Below, one piece after another: positions 7,034 to 17,312 of a stretch of 35,118 bases of DNA. Source of the stretch: Saccharopolyspora rectivirgula DSM 43747 (GTDB lineage Bacteria > Actinomycetota > Actinomycetes > Mycobacteriales > Pseudonocardiaceae); contig NZ_AYJW01000041.1 of assembly GCF_000497205.1 (NCBI RefSeq), positions 1-35,118 of the forward strand, in the 5' to 3' direction. The translations under genes were made by a program, and so were the position numbers. The notes under the pieces are model-generated. The model was given only the letters and a program-made list of their open reading frames with translations, had not been told where the DNA came from and ran no database searches. Each line of letters opens with the position of its first letter. Within the stretch, counting starts at the first letter, position 1.

Positions 7034-8122
7034 CTACGGGATCAGCTGGTCGTAAGCCGGCTTGATCACTTCGTTGATGAACTCCAGGCGCTCGTCGAAA
7101 CCGATGAACGCGGACTTCATCGCGTTGATGGTGAACCACCGCATGTCCTGCCACCCGTAGCCGAACGTCCTGTGCAGCTCGGCGAACTCGCTGGACAGCG
7201 TGCAGTGGCTCATCAGCCGGTTGTCGGTGTTGACCGTGACCCGGAACCGCAGCCGGGACAGCAGGCCGATCGGGTGCTCCTCCAGCGAGGGCGCGGCACC
7301 CGTCTGCAGGTTCGAGCTGGGGCACATCTCCAGCGGGATCCGGCGGTCCCGGACGTAGGCCGCCAGCCTGCCCAGCTGGGCCGTGCCGTCCTCCTCGACC
7401 TTGATGTCGTCCACGATCCGCACCCCGTGCCCCAGTCGTTCGGCACCGCAGTGCTGAATCGCTTCCCAGATCGACGGCAGCCCGAAAGCTTCGCCCGCGT
7501 GAATTGTGAAATGCGCGTTCTGCTGCCGAAGATATTCGAATGCGTCCAGGTTCCGGGTGGGCGGATATCCGGCTTCCGGACCGGCGATGTCGAAACCGAC
7601 CACCCCCGCGTCCCGGTAGCGAACCGCCAGGTTGGCGATTTCCCCCGCCATCGCATTCTGGCGCATGGCGCACAGCAAAGCCCCGACCCGGATGCGTTTT
7701 CCGGCCGCGGCGGCTCGGCGTTCACCTTCCCGGAAACCGTCCAGAATTGCCTGCACTATCTCGTCCAGGCTCAAACCCCGTTCTTGGGAGAGTTCCGGCG
7801 CGTACCGGACCTCCGCGTACACCACTCCGTCCGCGGCGAGGTCCTCGGCGCATTCCGCGGCGACCCGGAACAGCCCTTCCCGGGTCTGCATCACCGCGAC
7901 GGTGTGGGAGAAAGTTTCCAGGTAGCGCTCGAGGGAGCCGGAATCCGCCGCTTCGGCGAACCACTCCTCCAACGCGCCGGGATCGGTTGCGGGCAGGCCG
8001 GAGTAGCCGGCGTCCCGCGCCAGGTCGATGACGGTCTGGGGTCGCAGACCGCCGTCGAGGTGGTCGTGGAGCAGTACTTTTGGCACTCGCCGAATGGTGT
8101 CCAAGTTCACCGGTGTCGACAT
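7034..8122 (-). CDS. add: Adenosine deaminase
   Basis: 362 aa, zinc-dependent deaminase converting adenosine and deoxyadenosine to inosine and deoxyinosine in purine salvage. Metal and catalytic residues are all visible: His19-Asp20-His21 in LHDHLDGG, His208-Ala-Gly-Glu211 (HAGE), His232 in RLGHGVRI, and Asp300 in [13 protein letters not shown] (269-276) is the usual substrate-side loop. The ATG at 8122 seems to be leaderless: TAACGT lies 6 nt upstream and no Shine-Dalgarno is present. It converges with the Rv3311-type gene. Together with deoA and cdd it forms a nucleoside salvage neighbourhood, although the coiled-coil gene separates it from them. The length and motifs leave little doubt about function. 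Confidence 0.96.
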   Translation of the reverse strand: MSTPVNLDTIRRVPKVLLHDHLDGGLRPQTVIDLARDAGYSGLPATDPGALEEWFAEAADSGSLERYLETFSHTVAVMQTREGLFRVAAECAEDLAADGVVYAEVRYAPELSQERGLSLDEIVQAILDGFREGERRAAAAGKRIRVGALLCAMRQNAMAGEIANLAVRYRDAGVVGFDIAGPEAGYPPTRNLDAFEYLRQQNAHFTIHAGEAFGLPSIWEAIQHCGAERLGHGVRIVDDIKVEEDGTAQLGRLAAYVRDRRIPLEMCPSSNLQTGAAPSLEEHPIGLLSRLRFRVTVNTDNRLMSHCTLSSEFAELHRTFGYGWQDMRWFTINAMKSAFIGFDERLEFINEVIKPAYDQLIP

Positions 8123-8128
8123 AGCACC

Positions 8129-8134
8129 ACGTTA
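8129..8134 (-). promoter_or_regulatory. -10 box for leaderless add
   Basis: Read leftwards the hexamer is TAACGT (TANNNT consensus), 6 nt before the add ATG. With no ribosome binding site in the gap, a leaderless transcript is the best reading. Confidence 0.45.
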
Positions 8135-8317
8135 CTAGCGGTGACCCGGCCAGCACGGGAACGACGCTCCGCTGGCGCGAAACGGCCAGCGAACGAAGAA
8201 GTAAACGATCGACAGCAATTGACGCACAATTCCCCGGAACGTCTTCCGTTCCGCGCGCTTTACTGCTTTTGGTTTGCCCCGTTGCTCTTTTAGGAGGTCG
8301 CCGGTTCGCACCGACAT
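8135..8317 (-). CDS. Possible small basic membrane-associated peptide
   Basis: 60 codons from ATG at 8317 to a TAG at 8135, 12 nt before the add start and in the same direction. The product would be Lys/Arg-rich (KPKAVKRAERKTFRG at 16-30), followed by a hydrophobic stretch around LLSIVYFFVRW. I do not recognise it. Only about two thirds of third codon positions are G or C, clearly lower than in the neighbouring genes, and no good Shine-Dalgarno lies upstream, so it may simply be open by chance in the 308-nt add/coiled-coil intergenic region. That region otherwise holds the add -10 box and a TAGGCT hexamer (8383-8388) that could serve the rightward gene. Confidence 0.25.
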   Translation of the reverse strand: MSVRTGDLLKEQRGKPKAVKRAERKTFRGIVRQLLSIVYFFVRWPFRASGASFPCWPGHR

Positions 8318-8430
8318 CGGTTACCGGTCCGTACTCACGCAAAGTATCCGGGGGGTGGATGGGAACGCGCCAGAAGACTCGTTAGGCTCCTTTTGTCCTC
8401 ACCTCCACTCGACGAAGGACGCCCCTAGCC

Positions 8431-9624
8431 GTGACCGAGAACATGTCGTTCGACCGCATGCGCAACATGCTCACGCGTGCGGCTGAGATCCGCGAGAGCG
8501 AACAGCAGCAGATTTTCGACGCACTGGATGAAATCCATGCCCGGCTTTCTCCGCTGGAGTCTCTCGGCTCTGTGAGAAAGCGGCTGTCCGAGCTGCCCGA
8601 CCGCACCGAAGTGACCGTGCTCGCCGAGCGGCTCGACGAAGCGCTCGCGAAGCTGGAGACGCACAACGACGCGCTGCTCGAGCTCAAAGGCGCGGTGGAA
8701 ACGCTCGCGGACAAGCTGGCCAAACCGTTCGCCCAGCTCGACGGCCGGATGGATGGCGTTGTCGGCCGGATGGACGGTGTCGTCGGCCGGATGGACGGGC
8801 TGGAGGACAAACTCGCCCACATCCACAAGCGGCTCGACGAGCTGGGCGTCCACCTGGACAAACAGGACGATCGGCTGGAGTCGCTGCCGGGAACCGTGCA
8901 GGAGCCGCTCAAGGAGCGGATCGACTCGCTGGAGACCAGCCTGCGCGGGCGGTTCGCCGAGATCGACGAGGGCGTGCACGAGCACCTCGACGGCACCCGC
9001 GAAGCCCTGCAGCGGGCCTTCACCGACTCGGTGGAGAACGCGCAGAGCAGCCTCAGCGAAGCCGTCGCCAGCAGCCGCGACCAGCTCGACGGCAAGCTCG
9101 ACCACCTGGCTTCCCGCCCCGCGGTGGACCCGACCGAGCAGCTGGACAGCCTGGCCGAACGGCTCGAGCAGCTCAGCAACCGGCTCAGCGAGGTGTCCGA
9201 CCGGCTCAACAACGTCGAGGGCAACCTCAACACCCGCATCGACCAGGTCGAGCAGGGCTTCGGCAACCGGCTGGAGTCGGTGGAAGAAGGCGTCAAGACC
9301 GGTTTGGGCGAGCTCGGCGGCACCCTGTCGAAGAACCTGTCCCAGCTCAGCGGCAACCTCGCCCAGCGCCCGGACTCGGAGGAGCTGAGCAACCTGGTCC
9401 GGCAGGCCCACGAGGAGAGCGAGCGGCGGCACGCCAGCCAGCTCGACGAGGCCATGGCCACCTTCGCCGAGCTGATCCTCGGCGGCGGCATGCCGGCTTC
9501 GCCTCCGCCGCCCACCACGCTGCCGCGCCAGCAGCGCCGGGGACGCTCCAAGAGCGCCAAGCGGGAACCGGAGAAGGCGCTGCCCGCCGACAGCGGCGAC
9601 GGTCAGAACGCCGAGAGCGCCTGA
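8431..9624 (+). CDS. Long coiled-coil protein, apolipoprotein-like
   Basis: 397 aa from GTG at 8431 (GAAGGA lies about 12 nt upstream; ATG at 8443 is an alternative). Almost the whole chain, from about residue 15 to 350, is amphipathic helix with heptad spacing, rich in Leu, Glu, Gln and Arg, as in LDSLAERLEQLSNRLSEVSDRL. Near residues 103-123 there are three back-to-back GRMDG units, encoded by a 21-bp tandem repeat. The C-terminal tail (about 355-397) is proline- then Lys/Arg-rich and looks disordered. There is no signal peptide or membrane segment. A cytoplasmic structural or scaffold role is the most one can infer. It converges on deoA with a shared terminator. Confidence 0.7.
   Translation: MTENMSFDRMRNMLTRAAEIRESEQQQIFDALDEIHARLSPLESLGSVRKRLSELPDRTEVTVLAERLDEALAKLETHNDALLELKGAVETLADKLAKPFAQLDGRMDGVVGRMDGVVGRMDGLEDKLAHIHKRLDELGVHLDKQDDRLESLPGTVQEPLKERIDSLETSLRGRFAEIDEGVHEHLDGTREALQRAFTDSVENAQSSLSEAVASSRDQLDGKLDHLASRPAVDPTEQLDSLAERLEQLSNRLSEVSDRLNNVEGNLNTRIDQVEQGFGNRLESVEEGVKTGLGELGGTLSKNLSQLSGNLAQRPDSEELSNLVRQAHEESERRHASQLDEAMATFAELILGGGMPASPPPPTTLPRQQRRGRSKSAKREPEKALPADSGDGQNAESA
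8743..8799 (+). repeat. 21-bp in-frame tandem repeat, about 2.7 copies
   Basis: Units start at 8743, 8764 and 8785, each beginning GGCCGGATGGA. They encode the heptads GRMDGVV, GRMDGVV, GRMDGLE inside the coiled-coil gene. The 7-codon period keeps heptad phase, so copy-number change would lengthen the rod without breaking it. Confidence 0.85.
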
Positions 9625-9644
9625 GCGTTCCGCACCGGATCTGC

Positions 9645-9675
9645 GAGTGCCGGCCGGTCCACCCGGCCGGCACTC
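9645..9675. terminator. Bidirectional terminator between the coiled-coil gene and deoA
   Basis: GAGTGCCGGCCGG (9645-9657) and its exact complement (9663-9675) form a 13-bp stem with the 5-nt loop TCCAC. The right arm runs into the deoA stop codon (9674-9676). Confidence 0.75.
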
Positions 9676-10954
9676 ATGCTTTCCGCACCCGGTCGAGCAC
9701 CAGCGGCCCGGTTTCGACCGCCTGCTCCCCGATCTCGTAGCCGCCGGCCAGGGCTTCGCGGGCGGCCGGCACGGTCTCCGGCCGGTCGGTGTGCAGCTCC
9801 AGCAGCGGCTGCCCCCGGCTCACCCGCTCCCCCGGCTTGACCAGGCACCGCACCCCGGCGCTGTGGTCCACCGCGTCCTCCTTGCGCGCCCGGCCGGCCC
9901 CCAGGCGCCAGGCCGCCACGCCCACCGCGTAGGCGTCGAGCCGCTGCAGGACCCCGTCCTCCTCGGCGAGCACCGGTTCCACGCAGGTGGCCTGCGGCAG
10001 CGGGGCTTCCGGGTCGCCCCCTTGCGCGGCGATCATCCGGCACCAGGTCTCGTAGGCCCGACCGTCCGCCAACACCGGCTCGGGATCCACCTCGGACAAC
10101 CCGGCGAGCGCCAGCATCTCCCGGGCGAGGGCGAGGGTGAGTTCGGTGATGTCGGCAGGGCCCCGCCCGCGCAGCACCTCCACCGCTTCGCGCACCTCGA
10201 GCGCGTTGCCGACGGCGCGCCCCAGCGGGACCGACATGTCGGTGATCAGCGCGCTGGTGCGCACCCCGTTCCCGGTGCCGATCCCCACCAGCGCTTCGGC
10301 CAGCTCCCGCGCCTGCGGGAACGTCTTCATGAACGCCCCGGAGCCGCACTTGACGTCCAGCACCAGGCTCTGCGCCCCTTCGGCGAGCTTCTTGCTCATG
10401 ATCGAGCTGGCGATCAACGGCACGGACTCGACCGTTCCGGTGACGTCCCGCAGGGCGTAGAGCTTGCGGTCCGCGGGGGCCAGTCCGGTGGTCGCCGCGC
10501 ACACCACGGCACCGATCGAGTTGAGCTGCCGCTGGATCTCCTCCGCGGACAGCTGGGCCCGCCACCCCGGGATGGACTCCAGCTTGTCCAGCGTGCCACC
10601 GGTGTGCCCCAGGCCCCGGCCGGAGAGCTGCGGGACCGCGGCACCGCACGCGGCCACCAGCGGCGTCAACGGCAGGGTGATCTTGTCACCGACCCCTCCG
10701 GTGGAGTGCTTGTCCACCGTCGGCCGGCGCACCGCGCCGAGGTCGAGCACCTCCCCGGAGGCCACCATCGCGGCGGTCCACCGGGCGGTCTCGGCCGGGC
10801 CCATGCCGCGCAGGAACACGGCCATGGCCAGCGCGGCCATCTGCTCGTCGGCGACCTCGCCCCGGGTGTAGGCGTCGATCACCCAGTCGATCTGCTCGCC
10901 GGTCAGTTCCTGCCCGTCCCGCTTGCTGCGGATGACGTCGACGGCCGTGTGCAC
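9674..10954 (-). CDS. deoA: Thymidine phosphorylase
   Basis: 426 aa. It splits thymidine and deoxyuridine with phosphate to the free base and deoxyribose 1-phosphate. The family signature is plain: SGRGLGHTGGTLDKLESIPG, preceded by the phosphate-binding DKHSTGGVGDK, with VDVKCGSGAFMKT further on and an RKEDAVDHSAG segment in the C-terminal domain. The start is set at GTG 10954 because GGAGG lies 5 nt before it and the normal N-terminus (VDVIRSKRDGQELTGEQIDW) follows; the open frame upstream to 11014 is not family-like. It lies 73 nt downstream of cdd in the same direction, so the two are probably one transcript. Whether thymidine or pyrimidine nucleosides generally are used cannot be told from sequence. 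Confidence 0.94.
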   Translation of the reverse strand: MHTAVDVIRSKRDGQELTGEQIDWVIDAYTRGEVADEQMAALAMAVFLRGMGPAETARWTAAMVASGEVLDLGAVRRPTVDKHSTGGVGDKITLPLTPLVAACGAAVPQLSGRGLGHTGGTLDKLESIPGWRAQLSAEEIQRQLNSIGAVVCAATTGLAPADRKLYALRDVTGTVESVPLIASSIMSKKLAEGAQSLVLDVKCGSGAFMKTFPQARELAEALVGIGTGNGVRTSALITDMSVPLGRAVGNALEVREAVEVLRGRGPADITELTLALAREMLALAGLSEVDPEPVLADGRAYETWCRMIAAQGGDPEAPLPQATCVEPVLAEEDGVLQRLDAYAVGVAAWRLGAGRARKEDAVDHSAGVRCLVKPGERVSRGQPLLELHTDRPETVPAAREALAGGYEIGEQAVETGPLVLDRVRKA

Positions 10955-11027
10955 GCGCTCCTCCGTTCCCCACCGGCTGCTGGGGCCAAGCAGCAGCACC
11001 CCTGGACGACCCACCCCGGACGGGTGG

Positions 11028-11408
11028 TCACAGCTCGAAAGCGTCCGGCAGGACCTGCCGCATATCCAGCACCCCGCGCGGCGTGTCCAGCAGGCAGTCC
11101 GGTCCGCCCAGCTCGTGGAGCAGCTGCCGGCACCGGCCGCACGGCATCAGCAGCTGTCCCGTCCCGCTGCGGCAGGCCACCGCCACGAACCGCTGGGCCC
11201 CGGACAGCCGCAGCTGCCCAGCCATCGTGCACTCGGCGCACAGGGTCAGCCCGTACGAGCCGTTCTCCACGTTGCAGCCGACGACGACCTCCCCGCTGTC
11301 GGTCAACGCGGCCGCGCCCACCTGCAGTCCCGAGTAGGGGGCGTAGGCCTTCGCCGCAGCCTGCACCGCGGCGTCCCGCAGTGCGTCCCAGTCCACTGCT
11401 GTCGTCAT
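11028..11408 (-). CDS. cdd: Cytidine deaminase
   Basis: 126 aa, the usual length of the small homotetrameric zinc enzyme that turns cytidine and deoxycytidine into uridine and deoxyuridine. The active site reads CNVENGSYGLTLCAECT (45-61): Asn46 and Glu48 bind ribose, Cys57 is a zinc ligand and Glu59 the proton shuttle. The second zinc motif PCGRC (89-93) supplies Cys90 and Cys93. GGAG lies 6 nt before the ATG. It is followed by deoA in the same orientation, which would continue pyrimidine nucleoside breakdown. Upstream begins a 547-nt gap shared with the divergent sdh operon. Confidence 0.96.
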   Translation of the reverse strand: MTTAVDWDALRDAAVQAAAKAYAPYSGLQVGAAALTDSGEVVVGCNVENGSYGLTLCAECTMAGQLRLSGAQRFVAVACRSGTGQLLMPCGRCRQLLHELGGPDCLLDTPRGVLDMRQVLPDAFEL

Positions 11409-11955
11409 CCAGAACTCCGCATCACTTCCGGGCTCCGCCGGCGCCTTCCGGTCGCCGCGCGCTCACCGGGCTGCCCGCTGCGCACCGGCGAACCAGCTCA
11501 CCGAATGCGGCCCGGGGCGGACGTCGGCACCGGCGCGGTGCTCGCTCCTGCCCCACCGGTGGCGCCACCGCTCACGGTGCGCTGCCCCAGTGCGGCAACG
11601 CCCGGACGCCACTCCCACGTGTCACCTGTTCGAACGATGTGACTTGCTTCATCCGGTGATGCGGGTCTCCATTTTGGGGAAAGCGAAACCGAAAGGGCAT
11701 CATCGAGATATCACGAAACGATTTCTATATCGATCAACACCGGTCGGCCGGGCTGTCTGCTCGATCACAGACGCCGTGGGCGAGTAGGCCGGAAGATACC
11801 CCCGGGTCTAGCATCCGAGAAGTCAAGGCCCCAGTTCGTGGCCGGTCTCGGGGCGCACCCAACGCCTTGTTGGGACCACTGCGATTCGGGGTCCGGTCAC
11901 ACGTGTTCCCGAACGGGGCCCGTCAGTCCACCAGCGAGGTTGGAGGCCTTCCACC
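11409..11955. promoter_or_regulatory. 547-nt divergent control region between cdd and sdhC
   Basis: No gene is supported here. Base composition changes inside it: 11409-11610 is GC-rich, while 11640-11740 is markedly AT-richer. GTTCGAAC (11628-11635) is a perfect palindrome, flanked by TCAC and GTGA. A loose inverted pair, cgaGATATC.. and ..TATATCgat, lies near 11703-11733. TAGCAT (11809-11814) is the best -10 candidate for sdh; it would leave a leader of roughly 135 nt. A redox or carbon-source regulator of sdh could bind in the AT-richer part, but no known box is recognisable. Confidence 0.4.
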
Positions 11956-12393
11956 ATGGCCAGCACCACCGCCTCCGCGGCAGAGGCTCCCGAGCGCGCT
12001 GAAGCGCCGCTCGCGAAGGGGCGTCTGTACCGCGGCGACCTGGGCATGTGGTCGTGGGTCGCCCACCGAATCACGGGCGTACTCACCTTCTTTTTCCTGT
12101 TTGTGCACGTCCTGGACACCGCACTGGTCCGGGTCTCACCGAACGCATACGACACGGTCATCGAGACCTACAAGAACCCGGTGATGATCCTGTTCGAGCT
12201 GGGTCTCCTGGCGGCCGTGCTGTTCCACGCATTCAACGGCATCCGGGTAATGCTGGTCGACTTCTGGGCCAAGGGCACGAAGTACCAGAAGCCCATGCTC
12301 TGGACCGTCATCGTGCTGTGGCTGGTGTTGATGATCCCGGCCGCGATCAGCTTGCTCAGCCGCGCTGCCACGGAATTGCTCGGGGGGCTGTGA
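11956..12393 (+). CDS. sdhC: Succinate dehydrogenase cytochrome b556 subunit
   Basis: 145 aa, one of the two membrane anchors of succinate:quinone oxidoreductase. It has three hydrophobic helices (about 36-58, 76-100, 113-135). AHRITGVLTF (36-45) is the quinone-side motif with His37-Arg38, and His91 in LFHAFNGIR is the likely axial haem ligand. A hydrophilic, Ala/Glu-rich tail of about 25 residues precedes the conserved part. GGAGG lies 9 nt before the ATG. It is the first gene of sdhCDAB; sdhD follows after 5 nt. Confidence 0.93.
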   Translation: MASTTASAAEAPERAEAPLAKGRLYRGDLGMWSWVAHRITGVLTFFFLFVHVLDTALVRVSPNAYDTVIETYKNPVMILFELGLLAAVLFHAFNGIRVMLVDFWAKGTKYQKPMLWTVIVLWLVLMIPAAISLLSRAATELLGGL

Positions 12394-12398
12394 ACCAT

Positions 12399-12818
12399 AT
12401 GAGCGTCACTGAAGCACCGCTGTCGGTTGACAAGCCGCGCTCGCCGCGTCGCCCGGCCGCACGCCGCAACAACTTCGAACTGTTCAGCTGGATCTTCATG
12501 CGGCTGTCCGGGGTGGTCCTGCTCTTCCTGGTGCTGGGCCACCTGCTGATCATGCTGTTCCTGGACGGCGGCGTGCAGCGGATCAACTTCGCCTTCGTCG
12601 CGGGACGCTGGGCTTCCCCGTTCTGGCAGTTCTGGGACCTGCTGATGCTGTGGCTGGCCGGCCTTCACGGCGGCAACGGCCTGCGCACCGTCATCAACGA
12701 CTACTCGCGCAAGGACAGCACCCGCTTCTGGCTGAAGATGCTGCTGTACGTCTCGGTCGTGCTGACCGTGGGTCTGGGCACCTTCGTGATCTTCACCTTC
12801 GACCCGAACATCGGCTGA
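12399..12818 (+). CDS. sdhD: Succinate dehydrogenase hydrophobic membrane anchor subunit
   Basis: 139 aa, the second anchor subunit. A basic N-terminus (KPRSPRRPAARR) is followed by three membrane helices (about 33-56, 76-93, 112-134). His90 in LAGLHGGNGLRTVINDY is the expected haem ligand, and the Asp101-Tyr102 pair lies where the quinone site is formed in homologues. The ATG at 12399 is 5 nt after the sdhC stop. The gene can be read open further upstream, but that frame runs through sdhC and is not real. The 64-nt gap to sdhA carries the sdhA ribosome binding site. Confidence 0.92.
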   Translation: MSVTEAPLSVDKPRSPRRPAARRNNFELFSWIFMRLSGVVLLFLVLGHLLIMLFLDGGVQRINFAFVAGRWASPFWQFWDLLMLWLAGLHGGNGLRTVINDYSRKDSTRFWLKMLLYVSVVLTVGLGTFVIFTFDPNIG

Positions 12819-12882
12819 CCGCGCCACGACCGCAGCGTGGGGACCGAGCACAGCGGTCCGCCACAGCCCAAGGAGACGACCA

Positions 12883-14669
<1,787 letters not shown>

Positions 14670-14670
<1 letters not shown>

Positions 14671-15464
14671 TGACCGCCGCCACTACGAACGAGAACAAGG
14701 ACCGGGCCACCGACCTGCCAGCGGATGCGCCGCCGGTGCCGGAAGGCGCCACCATGGTCACCGTCAAGATCCTCCGGTACAACCCGGAGGTCGACGAGGA
14801 CATGCACTGGGAGTCCTACCGGGTTCCGGCGCTGCCCGGGGACCGCGTGCTGAACCTGCTGCACTACATCAAGTGGTACATCGACGGCACGCTGACCTTC
14901 CGCCGGTCCTGTGCCCACGGTGTGTGCGGTTCGGACGCGATGCGCATCAACGGCGTCAACCGGCTCGCCTGCAAGGTCCTGATGAAGGACATGTTCGCCA
15001 AGAGCGGGGAGACCACCATCACCGTCGAGCCCATCAAGGGCCTGCCGGTGATGAAGGACCTGCTGGTGGACATGGAGCCGTTCTTCGAGGCCTACCGGGC
15101 CATCAAGCCGTACCTGATCACCAGCGGCAACCAGCCCACCCGGGAGCGGATCCAGTCCCCGGCGGAGCGGGCGCGGTTCGACGACACCACCAAGTGCATC
15201 CTGTGCGCGGCGTGCACCACGTCGTGCCCGGTGTACTGGTCCGACGGCTCCTACTTCGGTCCGGCGGCGATCGTCAACGCGCACCGGTTCATCTTCGACA
15301 GCCGGGACGAGGCCGCCGAGGAGCGGCTGGACATCCTCAACGACGTTGACGGTGTCTGGCGGTGCCGCACCACCTTCAACTGCACCGATGCCTGCCCGCG
15401 CGGCATCCAGGTGACCCAGGCGATCCAGGAGGTCAAGCGCGCCTTGATGTTCCGTCGCCGCTGA
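14670..15464 (+). CDS. sdhB: Succinate dehydrogenase iron-sulfur subunit
   Basis: 264 aa. It passes electrons from FAD to the membrane quinone site through three clusters. [2Fe-2S]: Cys81, Cys86, Asp89 and Cys101; the Asp in place of a third Cys is also found in E. coli SdhB. [4Fe-4S]: Cys176, Cys179, Cys182 and Cys242. [3Fe-4S]: Cys186, Cys232 and Cys238. A 28-residue polar N-terminal extension precedes MVTVKILRYNPE, so an internal ATG at residue 29 is a possible alternative start, but the overlap with sdhA favours 14670. It is the last gene of the operon and is followed by a strong terminator. Confidence 0.96.
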
Positions 15465-15476
15465 GCGAGGAGCTCG

Positions 15477-15524
15477 AAAAGCGGTTCGGGCAAGGCCTCC
15501 CGGCTTTGCCCGAACCGCTTTTTT
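15477..15524 (+). terminator. Strong intrinsic terminator of the sdh operon
   Basis: AAAAGCGGTTCGGGCAA (15477-15493) pairs perfectly with TTGCCCGAACCGCTTTT (15506-15522), a 17-bp stem with a 12-nt loop and a T6 tract. Read from the other strand the A-tract also gives Us, so it can end the leftward gene as well, whose stop abuts it. Confidence 0.93.
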
Positions 15525-15775
15525 CATCGCGCGACTTCTTGCTTCTCGACCTGCGACGCCCGGAACCCGCGCCAGCCGATCACCCCGATCGCCGTGCCCA
15601 GGACCAGCGAGACGACCGCGATGACCAGGTGCACGACCAGGTAAGAAGTCGGGGATCCGGCGGCGTCCCAGGACCGGTCGCTGCGCCAGATGTTGCGGAT
15701 GAAGTTCGGCCACAGCACGTAGGTCCACACTCCGAACAGCAACAAGAACAAGGAAATTCGGCGAGAGAGCGTCAC
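15524..15775 (-). CDS. Small conserved actinobacterial membrane protein
   Basis: 83 aa from GTG at 15775, with AGGTG about 6 nt upstream. Two membrane helices are evident: about 8-24 (ISLFLLLFGVWTYVLWP) and 45-68 (YLVVHLVIAVVSLVLGTAIGVIGW). Between them lies a polar loop, FIRNIWRSDRSWDAAGSPTS. The short C-terminal tail is charged. The loop wording is familiar from a family of uncharacterised SCO-type membrane proteins, but I cannot attach a function. It converges on sdhB and shares its terminator. Confidence 0.75.
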   Translation of the reverse strand: MTLSRRISLFLLLFGVWTYVLWPNFIRNIWRSDRSWDAAGSPTSYLVVHLVIAVVSLVLGTAIGVIGWRGFRASQVEKQEVAR

Positions 15776-15994
15776 GGCGGCACCTGTTTCTTTCCTATCG
15801 CGATTGCGTGGCGGCCTTCACATCGACCGAATGGTCCGAAACCGCCTCGTTTTCGAGGTTAGCCGACACGCCCTGGTAAACCAGGGTGCGGCCGTCCGCC
15901 ACTTGTCCTATGCCACTCGGTTTATCCCCGCGCAGCAATGGCCGGTTGGCTTACTCCAACAGCCCACTTCGGAGAATTTAGCTAGCCTCATCAC
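15776..15994. promoter_or_regulatory. Divergent intergenic region with two small hairpins
   Basis: CCTCG-TTTT-CGAGG (15845-15858) and CCCTGG-TAAA-CCAGGG (15871-15886) are two short tight hairpins between the small membrane gene and the carboxypeptidase gene. They could be transcript-end or regulatory structures. No gene is supported. Confidence 0.3.
15983..15988 (+). promoter_or_regulatory. -10 box for a leaderless carboxypeptidase transcript
   Basis: TAGCCT matches TANNNT and ends 6 nt before the GTG at 15995. The nearest purine-rich run (GGAGAA at 15971) is too far away to act as a Shine-Dalgarno. Confidence 0.45.
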
Positions 15995-17293
15995 GTGCGG
16001 ACAAACTCAGCGAGATCATTCCCTGGTCAGCATCGCGCGTTCCGCAGTTTCGCCTGCGTTCTCGCCGGGCTGCTGTTGCTGCCGGCCACCGCTGGCGCGG
16101 CCGAGGAACCGGAACGGCAGGAATGCTGGGAGCGCAACGCCGCACCACCGCCTGCAGTGGACACTTCGGAGGTGCCTCCGCCGGGAGTGCCTTCCCCACC
16201 GCCGCTGCCGGTGCCGGAAGAACCGGTCGGTGGTGACCGGCTGGGCGAGTGCGGGCTGATCCTGCCGGACGGCGCTCCCCCGCCACCGGAAGGCATCACC
16301 GCGGCCAGCTGGCTGATCGCCGATCTGGAGACCGGTGCGGTGCTGGCCGCTCAGGATCCGCACGCCCGACACCGGCCGGCCTCCACCATCAAGGTGCTCA
16401 CCGCCCTGGTGGCCATCCGGGAGATGGAGCTCGACGACACCATCGTCGCCACCCAGGAGGACGCCGATCAGGAAGGCAGCCGGGTGGGGCTGGTGCCGGG
16501 AACGACCTACACCGTGGAGCAGGTCGTCACCGGGTTGCTCATGCAGTCCGGCAACGACGCCGCCCACGCCTTGGCCCGCAAGGCCGGCGGGATGGACGCC
16601 ATGGTGGACAAGATGAACGAGTTGGCCCGCCAGCTGGGCGCGCTCGACACCCGAGCGGCCACACCGTCCGGTCTGGACGGTCCGGGGATGAGCGCGTCGG
16701 CCTACGACCTGGCGCTGATCTTCCGGGAAGCGCTGCGGGAGCCCGCTTTCGCCAAGGCGATCTCCACCAAGCAGACCTTGCTGCCCGGTGCTCCCGAGCA
16801 GCCGCCGTTGGAGATCTGGAGCGACAACTCGCTGCTGTTGAACTACCCGGGGGCGATCGGGGGCAAGACCGGGTTCACCGACGACGCCCGGCACACCTTC
16901 ATCGGGGCCGCCGAGCGGGACGGGCGGAAGCTCGTCACCGTGCTGATGCGGGGCGAGGTCGAGAACGAGCGGCTGCCCGCGCAGGCCATGCGGCTGCTGG
17001 ACTACGGGTTCGAGCTGCCGGAGGACGCCGAGGTCGGCGAACTCGTGACCGGGAAGCCGAAGCCGGAGTCCCCCTCGCCGACGCCTGCTCCGCGGGCCGC
17101 TGAGCAGGAGGTGCAGGAAGCCTCCGGCACCGACTCCGGGGACACCGAGCGCAGCTTGTTCGGCAACGCCGGCGGGCCGCTGGCCCTGCTCGCCGGGGCG
17201 GCCACGGCCCTCGTGGGGATGGTGGCGGTGCGCAACCGCCGGATGCGCGCGATGTCCCGCAGCGACGACGGGGGCTCCGCGGACGACGACTGA
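15995..17293 (+). CDS. dacB: D-alanyl-D-alanine carboxypeptidase (DacB-type, penicillin-binding protein)
   Basis: 432 aa, secreted and membrane-tethered peptidase of the S11 family that trims the terminal D-Ala of peptidoglycan side chains. A signal peptide (1-35, cut near AGA-AEEP) is followed by a Pro-rich stretch (51-98). The catalytic domain carries all three penicillin-binding motifs: Ser130-Thr-Ile-Lys133, Ser185-Gly-Asn187 and Lys291-Thr-Gly. A second disordered linker leads to a C-terminal membrane helix (about 391-412) ending in RNRRMR, so the domain faces outwards. The GTG start appears leaderless. M. tuberculosis has dacB1 (Rv3330) downstream of sdh, which fits. Confidence 0.9.
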   Translation: MRTNSARSFPGQHRAFRSFACVLAGLLLLPATAGAAEEPERQECWERNAAPPPAVDTSEVPPPGVPSPPPLPVPEEPVGGDRLGECGLILPDGAPPPPEGITAASWLIADLETGAVLAAQDPHARHRPASTIKVLTALVAIREMELDDTIVATQEDADQEGSRVGLVPGTTYTVEQVVTGLLMQSGNDAAHALARKAGGMDAMVDKMNELARQLGALDTRAATPSGLDGPGMSASAYDLALIFREALREPAFAKAISTKQTLLPGAPEQPPLEIWSDNSLLLNYPGAIGGKTGFTDDARHTFIGAAERDGRKLVTVLMRGEVENERLPAQAMRLLDYGFELPEDAEVGELVTGKPKPESPSPTPAPRAAEQEVQEASGTDSGDTERSLFGNAGGPLALLAGAATALVGMVAVRNRRMRAMSRSDDGGSADDD

Positions 17294-17312
17294 TCCGCCG
17301 GCGGGCGGTCGC

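Noticed and set aside
8743-8799. Possible CRISPR-like repeat
   Set aside because: Units are directly adjacent without spacers and are in frame within a coding gene.
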